This document shows positions 1-6,234 of a stretch of 11,180 nucleotides of DNA, piece by piece. The first letter of the stretch is position 1. Every line of letters starts with the position of its first letter. The DNA comes from DASUTW01 sp035513995. GTDB lineage: Bacteria; Actinomycetota; UBA4738; CALAEC01. The stretch spans positions 1 to 11,180 of the forward strand of contig DATKBL010000028.1 of NCBI GenBank assembly GCA_035513995.1, read 5' to 3'. The notes beneath the pieces were generated by a model. It worked only from the letters and a program-made list of their open reading frames with translations, was not told the origin of the DNA and did no database searches. Made by a program: the position numbers and the translations under genes.

Positions 1-1
1 C

Positions 2-151
2 ATCGGCCTCTCGCTGGTCCAGCGGTTTGCGGCGCTCCACGGCGGGAGCGCGGAGGTGTGGGATCGTCCGGGGGGCGGGGCGTCGTTCCGGGTGTTCCTG
101 CCGGGGCGCCCGCTCACCGAGGCCTCGCAGGCCCAGGCCTCCAGCGCCTGA
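2..151 (+). CDS. Sensor histidine kinase, C-terminal end only (5' partial)
   Basis: The open frame runs in from the left edge and ends at TGA 149-151, giving 49 residues. It begins IGLSLVQRFAALHGG and continues to GGGASFRVFLP. This is the end of an HATPase_c domain: the G2-box (GxGLSLV) followed by the last beta strands that close the ATP-binding fold. Such proteins autophosphorylate on a histidine and pass phosphate to a response regulator; neither that histidine nor the sensor part is in the window. The tail after the ATPase fold (RPLTEASQAQASSA) is low-complexity and probably unstructured. The gene converges on tRNA-Asn, with only 5 bases between its stop and the tRNA 3' end. The family is clear; the signal sensed cannot be judged. 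Confidence 0.85.
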   Translation: MGLSLVQRFAALHGGSAEVWDRPGGGASFRVFLPGRPLTEASQAQASSA

Positions 152-156
152 GATCG

Positions 157-229
157 CTCCGGGGGCGAGACTCGAACTCGCAACCTACCGGTTAACAGCC
201 GGCCGCTCTACCGATTGAGCTACCCCGGA
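157..229 (-). tRNA. tRNA-Asn (anticodon GTT)
   Basis: The minus strand folds into a 73-nt cloverleaf: acceptor TCCGGGG paired with CCCCGGA, D stem GCTC/GAGC with loop AATCGGTA, anticodon stem GCCGG/CCGGT around loop CTGTTAA, and T stem GCGAG/CTCGC around TTCGAGT. The anticodon is GTT (Asn), and the discriminator base is G. The CCA end is not encoded (the next bases are CGA), so it must be added by the CCA-adding enzyme. The gene lies 52 bases downstream of rpoD on the same strand. It could therefore be transcribed from its own promoter or by read-through from the rpoD operon. tRNA genes are common integration sites, but I see no attL-like duplicate of this 3' end in the window. Confidence 0.97.
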
Positions 230-232
230 AGA

Positions 233-251
233 CGGGCGGAACCCGCGCCCG
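233..251 (-). terminator. Possible weak terminator or processing hairpin after rpoD
   Basis: Between the rpoD stop and the tRNA, the minus strand reads CGGGCG-CGGGTTC-CGCCCG, a perfect 6-bp GC stem with a 7-nt loop. It is followed by TCTTCC rather than a true T run. It may be a weak or Rho-assisted terminator, or a stem that helps process a joint rpoD-tRNA transcript. The stem is certain; the function is inferred. Confidence 0.35.
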
Positions 252-281
252 AAAGAGAGTGTACCAGCGCCCGCCGCCGCC

Positions 282-1637
282 CTACTCGAGGTAGTCGCGG
301 AGCTTCTGCGAGCGGCTGGGGTGGCGCAGCTTCGAGAGGGTCTTCGACTCGATCTGGCGGATCCGCTCGCGCGTGACGCCGAACTCGCGTCCGACCTCCT
401 CCAGCGTGCGCGGGTGGCCGTCCATCAGGCCGAATCGCAGCTCGATCACCTTCTTCTCGCGCTCCGAGAGCGTGTGGAGGACCGACTCGAGCTGCTCCTG
501 GAGGAGGATGAAGCTGGCCGCGTCGACGGGGACGATCGCCTCGGCGTCCTCGATGAAGTCGCCGAGGTGGGAGTCCTCCTCCTCGCCGATCGGCGTCTCG
601 AGCGACACCGGCTCCTGGGAGACCTTCAGGATCTCCCGGACCTTCTCGGCGGGGATGCCCATCTCCTTGCCGATCTCCTCGGGGGTGGGCTCGCGGCCGA
701 GGTCCTGCAGGAGCTGGCGCTGGATGCGGATCAGCTTGTTGATCGTCTCCACCATGTGGACGGGGATCCGGATCGTCCGAGCCTGGTCGGCGATCGCCCG
801 GGTGATGGCCTGGCGGATCCACCAGGTCGCGTAGGTCGAGAACTTGAAGCCCTTCGAGTAGTCGAACTTCTCCACGGCGCGGATCAGGCCGAGGTTCCCC
901 TCCTGGATCAGGTCGAGGAACAGCATCCCGCGCCCGACGTACCGCTTGGCGATGGAGACGACCAGCCGGAGGTTGGCCTCGATCAGCTTCTTCTTCGCCA
1001 GCTGGCCGTCGCGCTCCACCCTTCGGACGAAGTCCTCGCGGGCCTGGGTGCTGGACGGCTTCCAGGTCCGCTGGACCTGCTCGCGCCCGATCGCGTGGAC
1101 GCGCTCGAACTTCTCGAGCTGATGCTCGCGGATCTCGCACACCAGCTGGACCACTCGCCGGAAGGACTTCTCGACCTCCGCCTTCGACCTCTTCAGCTCC
1201 GCGGCGGAGTACTCGGGGGCGTGGAGCTCGATCTCTGCGACGAGCCGCTGCATCTCGGTGGAGAACTCGCCCACCTCGATGCGCCGGGCGAGGTCAACCT
1301 CCTCGGGCGCGGTGAGGAGCGGCACCTTCCCGATCTCCTTGAGGTACATGCGCACCGGGTCGTTCGTCGGAGCCTTGAGGACGTCCTCATCGCGGGCCAG
1401 GGACGCCTGGGCCTCGGCGGAGACCTCCTCGCCGGGGACCTCGATCACCTCGATCCCCTGCTCGCGGAGGTGCTCCTCGATCCCGGTCAGGAACTCCTCG
1501 ACCTGCTCGGGACGGAGGTCCTCGACGGGGACGTCCTCGAGGAGATCCTCGGAGGTGACGAAGCCGCGCTCGCGACCTCGCTGTGCGATCCGCTCCTTCG
1601 CTTCGTCGAGAACGGGATCGCGCGCAGGATCCGCCAC
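282..1637 (-). CDS. rpoD: Primary (housekeeping) RNA polymerase sigma factor, RpoD/SigA
   Basis: A 451-aa group 1 sigma-70 factor that directs core RNA polymerase to -10/-35 promoters. Region 1.2 is at about 93-121 (DPVRMYLKEIGKVPLLT). Regions 2.1-2.4 are at about 217-290 (EANLRLVVSIAKRYVGRGM, DLIQEGNLGLIRAVEKFDY, FSTYATWWIRQAITRAI). Region 3 is at about 291-370, and region 4 at about 375-451 with HTH EEVGREFGVTRERIRQIE and the usual end LRHP..S..LRDYLE. The N-terminal region 1.1-like part is acidic and short. The stretch from about 122 to 210, between regions 1.2 and 2.1, is longer and more charged/helical than the short spacer I expect in actinobacterial SigA. The start is GTG at 1637, with GGGAG 7 bases upstream inside the end of dnaG and only 2 bases after the dnaG stop, which points to coupled translation. 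It is the last protein gene of dgt-dnaG-rpoD. Confidence 0.97.
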   Translation of the reverse strand: MADPARDPVLDEAKERIAQRGRERGFVTSEDLLEDVPVEDLRPEQVEEFLTGIEEHLREQGIEVIEVPGEEVSAEAQASLARDEDVLKAPTNDPVRMYLKEIGKVPLLTAPEEVDLARRIEVGEFSTEMQRLVAEIELHAPEYSAAELKRSKAEVEKSFRRVVQLVCEIREHQLEKFERVHAIGREQVQRTWKPSSTQAREDFVRRVERDGQLAKKKLIEANLRLVVSIAKRYVGRGMLFLDLIQEGNLGLIRAVEKFDYSKGFKFSTYATWWIRQAITRAIADQARTIRIPVHMVETINKLIRIQRQLLQDLGREPTPEEIGKEMGIPAEKVREILKVSQEPVSLETPIGEEEDSHLGDFIEDAEAIVPVDAASFILLQEQLESVLHTLSEREKKVIELRFGLMDGHPRTLEEVGREFGVTRERIRQIESKTLSKLRHPSRSQKLRDYLE

Positions 1638-1639
1638 GT

Positions 1640-3430
1640 TCAGACTCCCTCTCCGGCTCGTGCCCGGACCCGCCTCCGCTGCGACTCCAGCGCGATCAGC
1701 TCCTCGAACAAGGAGTCGTACGCGCGGGGGTCGTCGGTCGGATTCAGCCGCTCCAGGCGCTTCTTCATCATCGTGATCTTCCGCCCAAGAAAAACCTCCT
1801 CGAGGCGGGAGAAGACTCGTTCAGCGTACTCCCTGGTCGGCTCCACCGTCAGCGGCTCCACAGCGAGCTGCGCGATTAGCTCGCCCAGGCCCTCCTCGCC
1901 CCCCTGCTCCACCAGCGTGGCCGCGTCGGCGCCCGAGTCCCGCAGGAGCGCGAACGCCCTCCGGTAGCGATCGGTCTCGAAGTGGTCGGGGTCGATCGGG
2001 GCCGCCACCGGGCGCGCCGCCTCTGAGGCCTGCGCGAGGAGCTTCAGCGCCTCCTTCTCGAGCTCCTGGGTCGGGGTCCTCGGCTGGCCGGTGCCGGGCC
2101 GGCGAGTCACCCTCCGGTCCGAGCGCTCCGGCCCCTCGTCGCGTCGCTCGAGCTCGAGCAGGACCGTGGAAGTGGTGACGCCGGTGAGGTCGGCCAGCAT
2201 CCCCGCGTACTGCTCCCGCCGGACCAGGTCGTCCAGCTTCGCAACGACGGGGAGCGCCCCGCGGACCGCGCGAGACCTCCCCTCGGGGGTTTCCAGGTCC
2301 GCGTCCCGCAGCGATCGCCGCAGCATGTACTCGACGAGGGGCACGGCCCCGTCCGCCAGCTCGCGGAACGCATCGGCCCCCCGCTCCTTCACCAGGTCGG
2401 CCGGGTCCAGCCCCTCGGGCAGGACGAGGACCGCCACCTCGAGGGGGTAGGCCTCGAACAGGCCCGCGGCGCGCTCGGCGGCGCGCGCGCCGGCCTCGTC
2501 GGAGTCGAACGACAGCACCATCTTGGCGGCGAACCGCGAGAGTAGCCGGAAGTGCCCCTCCGAGAGCGCGGTCCCGCACGTGGCCACCGCCACCTCCACG
2601 CCGCCCTGCGCGAGAGCGATCACGTCCGTGTACCCCTCGACGACGTAGGCGGTCCCTCCCTTGCCGATCTCCCCCTTGGCCCGGTCGAGGTTGTAGAGGA
2701 GGTCGCCCTTCCGGTAGACGGGGGTCTCCGGCGAGTTCAGGTACTTGGGCCCGTCGCCCTGCAGCAGCCGCGCGCCGAAGCCGACGCTGCGGCCCGAGAG
2801 GTCGGCGATGGGAAACGTCACGCGCGATCGGAAGCGGTCGCGGACCGCGCCGCGCTGATCCTTCATCGCCACGCCGGCCTCGGCCAGGATCTCGGGCGAG
2901 AGCTCTCGCCCGAGACGACGGAGCAGGAAGTCGGGATAGCCGGGCGCGTAGCCGATCCGGAAACGCTCCACGGTCTCCTTGGTCAGGCCGCGGGAGCGGA
3001 GGTAGCGGCGCGCCTCCTCGCCCTCTCGCCCGTCGAGCAGCATGCGGTGGTAGAGGTCGGCGGCCAGGTCGTTGGCCCGGAAGAGCGCGTCGCGCCGGGA
3101 GCGCTCCCGTCGGTCGTCGCGGCCGCCCCCCTCGTAGCGGAGGGTCACCCCGGCAGGGCCGGCCAGGCGCTCCACCGCCTCAGGGAAGGTGAGCTGCTCC
3201 ACCTCCATCACGAAGTGGAACGCGTTGCCGCCCTTGCCGCACCCGAAGCAGTAGTAGACGCCCTTGCCCGGGTCCACGGTGAACGACGCGGTCTTCTCCT
3301 GGTGGAAGGGGCAGAGGCCGGAGAACGACCGTCCGGCCTTCTTCAGCGCGACGTGCTGCTGGACGAGCCGGACGATGTCGGTCCGCTCGCGAACCGCCTC
3401 GACGTCATCCTGTCGTATCCGCGCCACCAC
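1640..3430 (-). CDS. dnaG: DNA primase DnaG
   Basis: A 596-aa bacterial primase that makes RNA primers for the replication fork with the replicative helicase. The N-terminal CHC2 zinc-binding domain has ligands at about C40, H43, C61 and C64 (CPFHQEKTASF, YYCFGCGKGG). The catalytic core follows at about 115-255, with YLRSRGLT and the conserved FGARLL..GPKYLNSPETP.YRKGDLLYNL. The TOPRIM metal site has E265 (VVEGYTD), D309 and D311 (SFDSDEAG). The C-terminal portion from about 400 is divergent, as expected for the helicase-binding domain, and contains a basic, proline-rich linker. The length is normal. The start is GTG at 3430 (a second GTG follows directly), with GGAGGGG 6 bases upstream and 15 bases after the dgt stop. 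All catalytic residues are present. Confidence 0.97.
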   Translation of the reverse strand: MVARIRQDDVEAVRERTDIVRLVQQHVALKKAGRSFSGLCPFHQEKTASFTVDPGKGVYYCFGCGKGGNAFHFVMEVEQLTFPEAVERLAGPAGVTLRYEGGGRDDRRERSRRDALFRANDLAADLYHRMLLDGREGEEARRYLRSRGLTKETVERFRIGYAPGYPDFLLRRLGRELSPEILAEAGVAMKDQRGAVRDRFRSRVTFPIADLSGRSVGFGARLLQGDGPKYLNSPETPVYRKGDLLYNLDRAKGEIGKGGTAYVVEGYTDVIALAQGGVEVAVATCGTALSEGHFRLLSRFAAKMVLSFDSDEAGARAAERAAGLFEAYPLEVAVLVLPEGLDPADLVKERGADAFRELADGAVPLVEYMLRRSLRDADLETPEGRSRAVRGALPVVAKLDDLVRREQYAGMLADLTGVTTSTVLLELERRDEGPERSDRRVTRRPGTGQPRTPTQELEKEALKLLAQASEAARPVAAPIDPDHFETDRYRRAFALLRDSGADAATLVEQGGEEGLGELIAQLAVEPLTVEPTREYAERVFSRLEEVFLGRKITMMKKRLERLNPTDDPRAYDSLFEELIALESQRRRVRARAGEGV

Positions 3431-3445
3431 GCTCCGCCCCTCCGC

Positions 3446-4447
3446 TCACAGCATCCACTCCTGGGGAAGGAAGAGCCGCTCGTACGTCCGCAGCGCGTAC
3501 CGGTCGGTCATGCCTGCGATGTGGTCGGCGACGCGGGTGGCGAGGTCGCCCGGCGCGTCGGCGTACTCGGCCGGGACCTCGTCCGGATGGTCGAGGTAGT
3601 GCTGGAACAGCGCGCGGATCACCCCGATCGCCTTCTCCTGCTCCCCCCTGCTCTCCTCGCGGAGGTAGACCCGCTCGAACATGAAGTCGCGCAGGGTGTC
3701 GAGCGCGTCGGCGACCGGCGGCGACATGCGCACCTCGCCCTCGTCGGCGCTCGCCGCCACGATGTCGTCCACGAGCGTCTCGATCCGCTCGCCGTGGCTC
3801 CTTCCGAGGACCCGGACCGCCTCGTCCGGGAGGGCCTCCTCGATGAGCAGGCCCGCGCGGATCGCGTCGTCGATGTCGTGGTTCACGTAGGCGATGCGGT
3901 CGGCCATCCGCACGGTCAGGCCCTCGAGCGTCGCGGGCGGCATCATCTTCCATGGGTGTCCCAGGATCCCGTCGCGGACCTCCCAGGTCAGGTTGAGCCC
4001 CCGGCCGTCGCGCTCGAGGTGATCCACGACGCGGAGGCTCTGCTCGCTGTGGTGGAACGGCCGGCCAAGGAAGGGGGTGAGCGCCTCCTCGCCAAGGTGT
4101 CCGAACGGCGTGTGGCCGAGGTCGTGCCCGAGCGCGATCGCCTCGGTGAGGTCCTCGTTCAGCCGGAGCGCTCGGGCCAGGGTGCGCGCGATCTGCGTGA
4201 CCTCGAGGGTGTGCGTGAGGCGGACGCGGTAGTGATCGCCCTCCGGGGAGATGAACACCTGCGTCTTGTGCTTCAGGCGCCGGAAGGCCTTCGAGTGGAC
4301 GATGCGGTCGCGGTCGATCTGGAACGCGGTGCGCATGTGGTGGGGAGGCTCCTCGCGCTCCCGGCCTTTGGTCTCGGCGGCCAGCGCGGCCCGCTCCGAC
4401 AGCGTCCGACCCTCCAGATCCTCCTGACGCTCCCGGATCGTGCCCAC
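3446..4447 (-). CDS. dgt: dGTPase-like dNTP triphosphohydrolase (HD domain)
   Basis: A 333-aa protein of the deoxyguanosinetriphosphate triphosphohydrolase-like family, which hydrolyses dNTPs to deoxynucleosides and triphosphate and so trims the nucleotide pool. The N-terminus has the family motif RTAFQIDRDRIVHSKAFRRL at about 39-58, followed by KHKTQVF. The HD metal site is H79 (RLTHTLEV), H108-D109 with H112 (GHDLGHTPFGH), and D183 (MADRIAYVNHDIDDAI). A helical C-terminal half follows, ending LPQEWML. The start is GTG at 4447, chosen because it keeps the whole N-terminal family region and no earlier in-frame start is nearby; the ribosome site is poor. It lies directly upstream of dnaG, an order seen in other actinobacteria. 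The exact preferred dNTP cannot be read from sequence. Confidence 0.93.
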   Translation of the reverse strand: MGTIRERQEDLEGRTLSERAALAAETKGREREEPPHHMRTAFQIDRDRIVHSKAFRRLKHKTQVFISPEGDHYRVRLTHTLEVTQIARTLARALRLNEDLTEAIALGHDLGHTPFGHLGEEALTPFLGRPFHHSEQSLRVVDHLERDGRGLNLTWEVRDGILGHPWKMMPPATLEGLTVRMADRIAYVNHDIDDAIRAGLLIEEALPDEAVRVLGRSHGERIETLVDDIVAASADEGEVRMSPPVADALDTLRDFMFERVYLREESRGEQEKAIGVIRALFQHYLDHPDEVPAEYADAPGDLATRVADHIAGMTDRYALRTYERLFLPQEWML

Positions 4448-4489
4448 GGGGCGAAGGGTAGCACGACCCCCTGACGCCTCCTCCCGGAG

Positions 4490-4530
4490 CTACCCCCCGA
4501 GCAGGCGGTAGAAGACGTAGGCGAATGTCT
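4490..4530 (-). pseudogene. Fragment of a SanA/DUF218 C-terminus
   Basis: Read on the minus strand, this stretch encodes TFAYVFYRLLGG followed by TAG. The intact SanA-like gene at 5138-5746 ends TFAYVFYVLFGE. Nine of twelve residues match, and both end at a stop in the same place. Immediately upstream in the same frame is a stop codon (TAG) and the resemblance ends, so this is only a leftover 3' tail, not a gene. Nucleotide identity is strongest over the 22-bp repeat 4509-4530, but protein resemblance (L, G) extends beyond it towards the stop. It may be the original 3' end of the sanA-like gene, displaced by an insertion, or the tail of a lost paralogue. Confidence 0.6.
4509..4530 (+). repeat. 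Left 22-bp direct repeat
   Basis: This copy contains tagaagacgtaggcgaa then tgtct. The copy at 5157-5178 is identical except for one base (t to g at position 18). It lies in the SanA-tail fragment 43 bases past the stop of the intact dgt-side flank, i.e. upstream of the dgt start. The two copies are in the same orientation, 648 bp apart. Confidence 0.85.
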
Positions 4531-4681
4531 ACCAAATAGACCTCACACGACAACTTGGACGGCGAGTCACATGAGGCATGAGATAGATAGTCCGAGGTAG
4601 CTATTGCAAAGGCGCTGACCAAGGGCCGATGCTTCGCTACGCACGAGGAAGGAGTAGAACTCGAGATCGGAAGGGGGCATC

Positions 4682-4963
4682 ATGACTGGACCATCGACCT
4701 CGCGCCCGTCCCCAGTCCGGCGCCTGCTCCTAACCACAGTCGCGGTCGGAGCTCTGAGCCTCGCCTGGGCTGCCCCCGCAGCGGCCGACCCCCCGATCGG
4801 AGGGTGTCCTTCCCCGAAGTGGGAACTCCGGGCCAGTCCGTCCGAGGACGTATCCGGCACACCGTCCGTGGACGTGAACGGTGACGGCATGTCGTGCTAC
4901 ATGGAAGCGCCTGAGGGAGGCGGCATCTTCACGATCATCGACAACGTGGTGAGGAACCGCTAG
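4682..4963 (+). CDS. Small secreted protein with a DxNGDG calcium-loop-like motif
   Basis: A 93-aa protein. Residues 1-35 form a Sec-type signal peptide: basic VRR at 12-14, a hydrophobic core at 15-31, and a likely cut after APAAA35. The mature part is about 58 residues, with two cysteines (C42 and C72) that could form a disulphide. It contains D64-V-N66-G-D68-G followed by MSC, which resembles the EF-hand-like/excalibur loop of small exported actinobacterial proteins, and a C-terminus FTIIDNVV. Calcium binding is inferred from this motif only. The ATG at 4682 follows GGAAGGGGG at 4669-4677, a strong ribosome site. The gene is the only plus-strand gene between the dgt operon and the antitoxin, and it lies inside the repeat-bounded island. 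Its function is not known. Confidence 0.75.
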   Translation: MTGPSTSRPSPVRRLLLTTVAVGALSLAWAAPAAADPPIGGCPSPKWELRASPSEDVSGTPSVDVNGDGMSCYMEAPEGGGIFTIIDNVVRNR

Positions 4964-5058
4964 CCCGAAGGGAAGGTCGGCCGTCCATCTTGGAGTAGAA
5001 ACGGTTCGCAGCCCTCCCATCTATCTGGTGTTTCGCGAGCCTGCCTAAAGTAGGAGTT

Positions 5059-5117
5059 CCCGTAGGGCGGCGGGTCCGCAAGAAACCCCTGATCAGGGAC
5101 GTGCGACCCGCTACGGG
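5059..5117. repeat. Nested inverted repeat with a perfect 12-bp palindrome at its centre
   Basis: Outer arms CCCGTA (5059-5064) and TACGGG (5112-5117), then GCGGGT and ACCCGC, then CGCA and TGCG, enclose the perfect palindrome CCCTGATCAGGG (5087-5098). Together these give about 22 base pairs in 59 nt, with one 5-nt bulge on the left arm and small internal loops. The element lies between two convergent genes, so a bidirectional terminator is possible, but neither strand has a following T run. It could instead be a protein-binding or recombination-related fold belonging to the island. Confidence 0.6.
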
Positions 5118-5137
5118 AAAGCTAAGGCGGCCCCAAA

Positions 5138-5746
5138 TCACTCCCCGAAGAGTACATAGAAGACGTAGGCGAAGGTCTCGCGGACGTAGCCCGAGAACCT
5201 CGTCTGCTGGCTCGTGGCCGCCGACTGGAAGGTGGCCGAGACGTAGGCCTCGATGCCCAGGTCGCGAGCCATCCTGCGGATCCGGAGGTTGTGCCATGGG
5301 TCGGAGACGAGGAACGCTGAATCGAGGGCCTCGGTCTCCATGTAGCGCGAGGCGGCCTGCAGGCTCTCGTAGGAGGTGTTCCCGAACGGGGAGGGATCCA
5401 CCGCGACGTCGGGGATGCCCTGGGAGACGAGGTAGTCGGCCCCGGCCTCGGCCTCGGTGACCTGGTCGCCCGGCTGCCCCGCGCCGAGCACGAGGATGCG
5501 ATCGGCGAACCTCTCACGGTAGAGGAGGGCAGCGTGGTCCAGCCGGCCTCGGAAGACCGGCGAGGGCCGCCCTCCATACTGGGCGGCCCCGAGCACGAGG
5601 ATCACGTCCACGCGGTCGATCCGGCTGGCCTCGTCGTCGTGGGCGGCCCGCCAGACCGCGATCGCGCTCGCCGCGAACACGCCCACCACGATCAACGCCG
5701 CGACGAGCAGGGCTGTGAGCACCGGGTGGCGCCGCAGGAACCTCAC
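5138..5746 (-). CDS. SanA/YdcF-like DUF218 membrane protein
   Basis: A 202-aa protein with one N-terminal membrane segment at about 9-31 and an extracytoplasmic DUF218 domain. Family motifs are VDVILVLGAAQYGGRPSPVF at about 46-65, RILVLGAG (83-90), TEAEAGADYLVSQGIP (97-112), NTSYESL (123-129), and LVSDPWHNLRIRRMARDLGI (146-165). DUF218 proteins (SanA, ElyC, YdcF) are linked to envelope integrity and peptidoglycan precursor or lipid-carrier handling; the precise reaction here is unknown. The start is GTG at 5746, the only in-frame start that keeps the membrane segment and lies beyond the preceding stop at 5785; its ribosome site is weak, so coupling to the upstream gene is likely. The last codons overlap the right 22-bp repeat, and the C-terminus VLFGE may have come with the inserted island. 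Confidence 0.85.
   Translation of the reverse strand: MRFLRRHPVLTALLVAALIVVGVFAASAIAVWRAAHDDEASRIDRVDVILVLGAAQYGGRPSPVFRGRLDHAALLYRERFADRILVLGAGQPGDQVTEAEAGADYLVSQGIPDVAVDPSPFGNTSYESLQAASRYMETEALDSAFLVSDPWHNLRIRRMARDLGIEAYVSATFQSAATSQQTRFSGYVRETFAYVFYVLFGE
5157..5178 (+). repeat. Right 22-bp direct repeat, inside the 3' end of the SanA-like gene
   Basis: This matches 4509-4530 at 21 of 22 positions in the same orientation. On the minus strand it encodes the TFAYVFY part of the SanA-like C-terminus, so this copy is under coding constraint while the left copy is not. Confidence 0.85.
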
Positions 5747-5784
5747 GGCTCGGAATGTAGCACCGGCGGGGTCGGACGCGGCGC

Positions 5785-6234
5785 TCAGGCCACGAGCCCC
5801 ATCCCCTCGAGCACGCTCAGGAACCCCGAGCGCCCCAACCCCTCCGAGATGATCGCGTTGCGGAGGCACGGCGGGTCTCCCTCCCAGGCGAGCGCCCACA
5901 CGCGTCCCTCCCCGAGCAGCCGCGCGGGCGCCCCGCTCGGCAGGACGCGCTCCTCCACCAGCCGGAGCCCCTCCCCGACCTGCCCCACCGCCCCCAGCAG
6001 GATCTCCAGCCGCGCCCCGACCGGGTCCCGGTAGGAACGGCGGGTCCCGATGTGGCTCGATGACGGGACGTCGCGGGCCTCGACGAGGACGAACCCCTCG
6101 GGGGCCCGGCCGGGGAGCGCCTCGCACCTCGGCCGGGCGCCCGCCTCGGGGGGGTCGGGGGCGGGACGGTCCCCGGAGCACGAGGCCCCGAGGACCACCG
6201 CCAGCGCCAGACCTGCCGCCCGCCCACGACTCAC
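5785..6234 (-). CDS. Putative lipoprotein, unknown function
   Basis: A 149-aa protein. It starts MSRGRAAGLALAVVLGASC, a lipoprotein signal peptide with lipobox LGAS-C19, followed by SGD, so it should be lipid-anchored on the outer face of the membrane. After a proline-rich linker, two further cysteines (C38 and one in DPPCLRNAI near 124) could pair. I recognise no domain. The GTG start overlaps the stop of the upstream 170-aa gene by 4 bases (GTGA, 6231-6234), which points to translational coupling. It sits between other envelope genes, which suggests an accessory role with the M15 peptidase and the SanA-like protein. The codon pattern and GC match the neighbours, so it is probably a real gene. 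Confidence 0.75.
   Translation of the reverse strand: MSRGRAAGLALAVVLGASCSGDRPAPDPPEAGARPRCEALPGRAPEGFVLVEARDVPSSSHIGTRRSYRDPVGARLEILLGAVGQVGEGLRLVEERVLPSGAPARLLGEGRVWALAWEGDPPCLRNAIISEGLGRSGFLSVLEGMGLVA

Larger units (their letters stand above)
4509..5178. other. Putative inserted segment bounded by 22-bp direct repeats
   Basis: The unit is 648 bp from repeat start to repeat start. It carries one small secreted-protein gene on the plus strand and a nested inverted repeat near its right end. Its non-coding parts (4531-4680 and 4964-5137) are visibly lower in GC and richer in stop codons than the flanks, and its gene runs against its neighbours. The right repeat forms part of the 3' end of an intact SanA-like gene, and the left repeat sits in a matching 3'-tail fragment. 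That is the arrangement left when DNA integrates into a gene's 3' end and supplies a replacement end. No integrase or transposase is encoded, and no terminal inverted repeats are seen at the repeat boundaries, so mobility is inferred. Decay of a tandem sanA paralogue is the main alternative. Confidence 0.4.

Noticed and set aside
321..1967. Long open frame of 548 codons on the plus strand opposite rpoD
   Set aside because: It is antisense to a certain rpoD gene and the end of dnaG. Its leucine/aspartate/glycine-rich make-up is typical of high-GC frame shadows, and it has no domain.
2552..4474. Open frame of 640 codons on the plus strand opposite dnaG and dgt
   Set aside because: It spans two unrelated well-supported genes on the other strand and has the biased residue content of an antisense shadow.
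4531..5137. IS element or integron cassette identity for the island
   Set aside because: No transposase or integrase frame, no terminal inverted repeats at the direct-repeat edges and no recognisable attC core sites; described only as a putative inserted segment.
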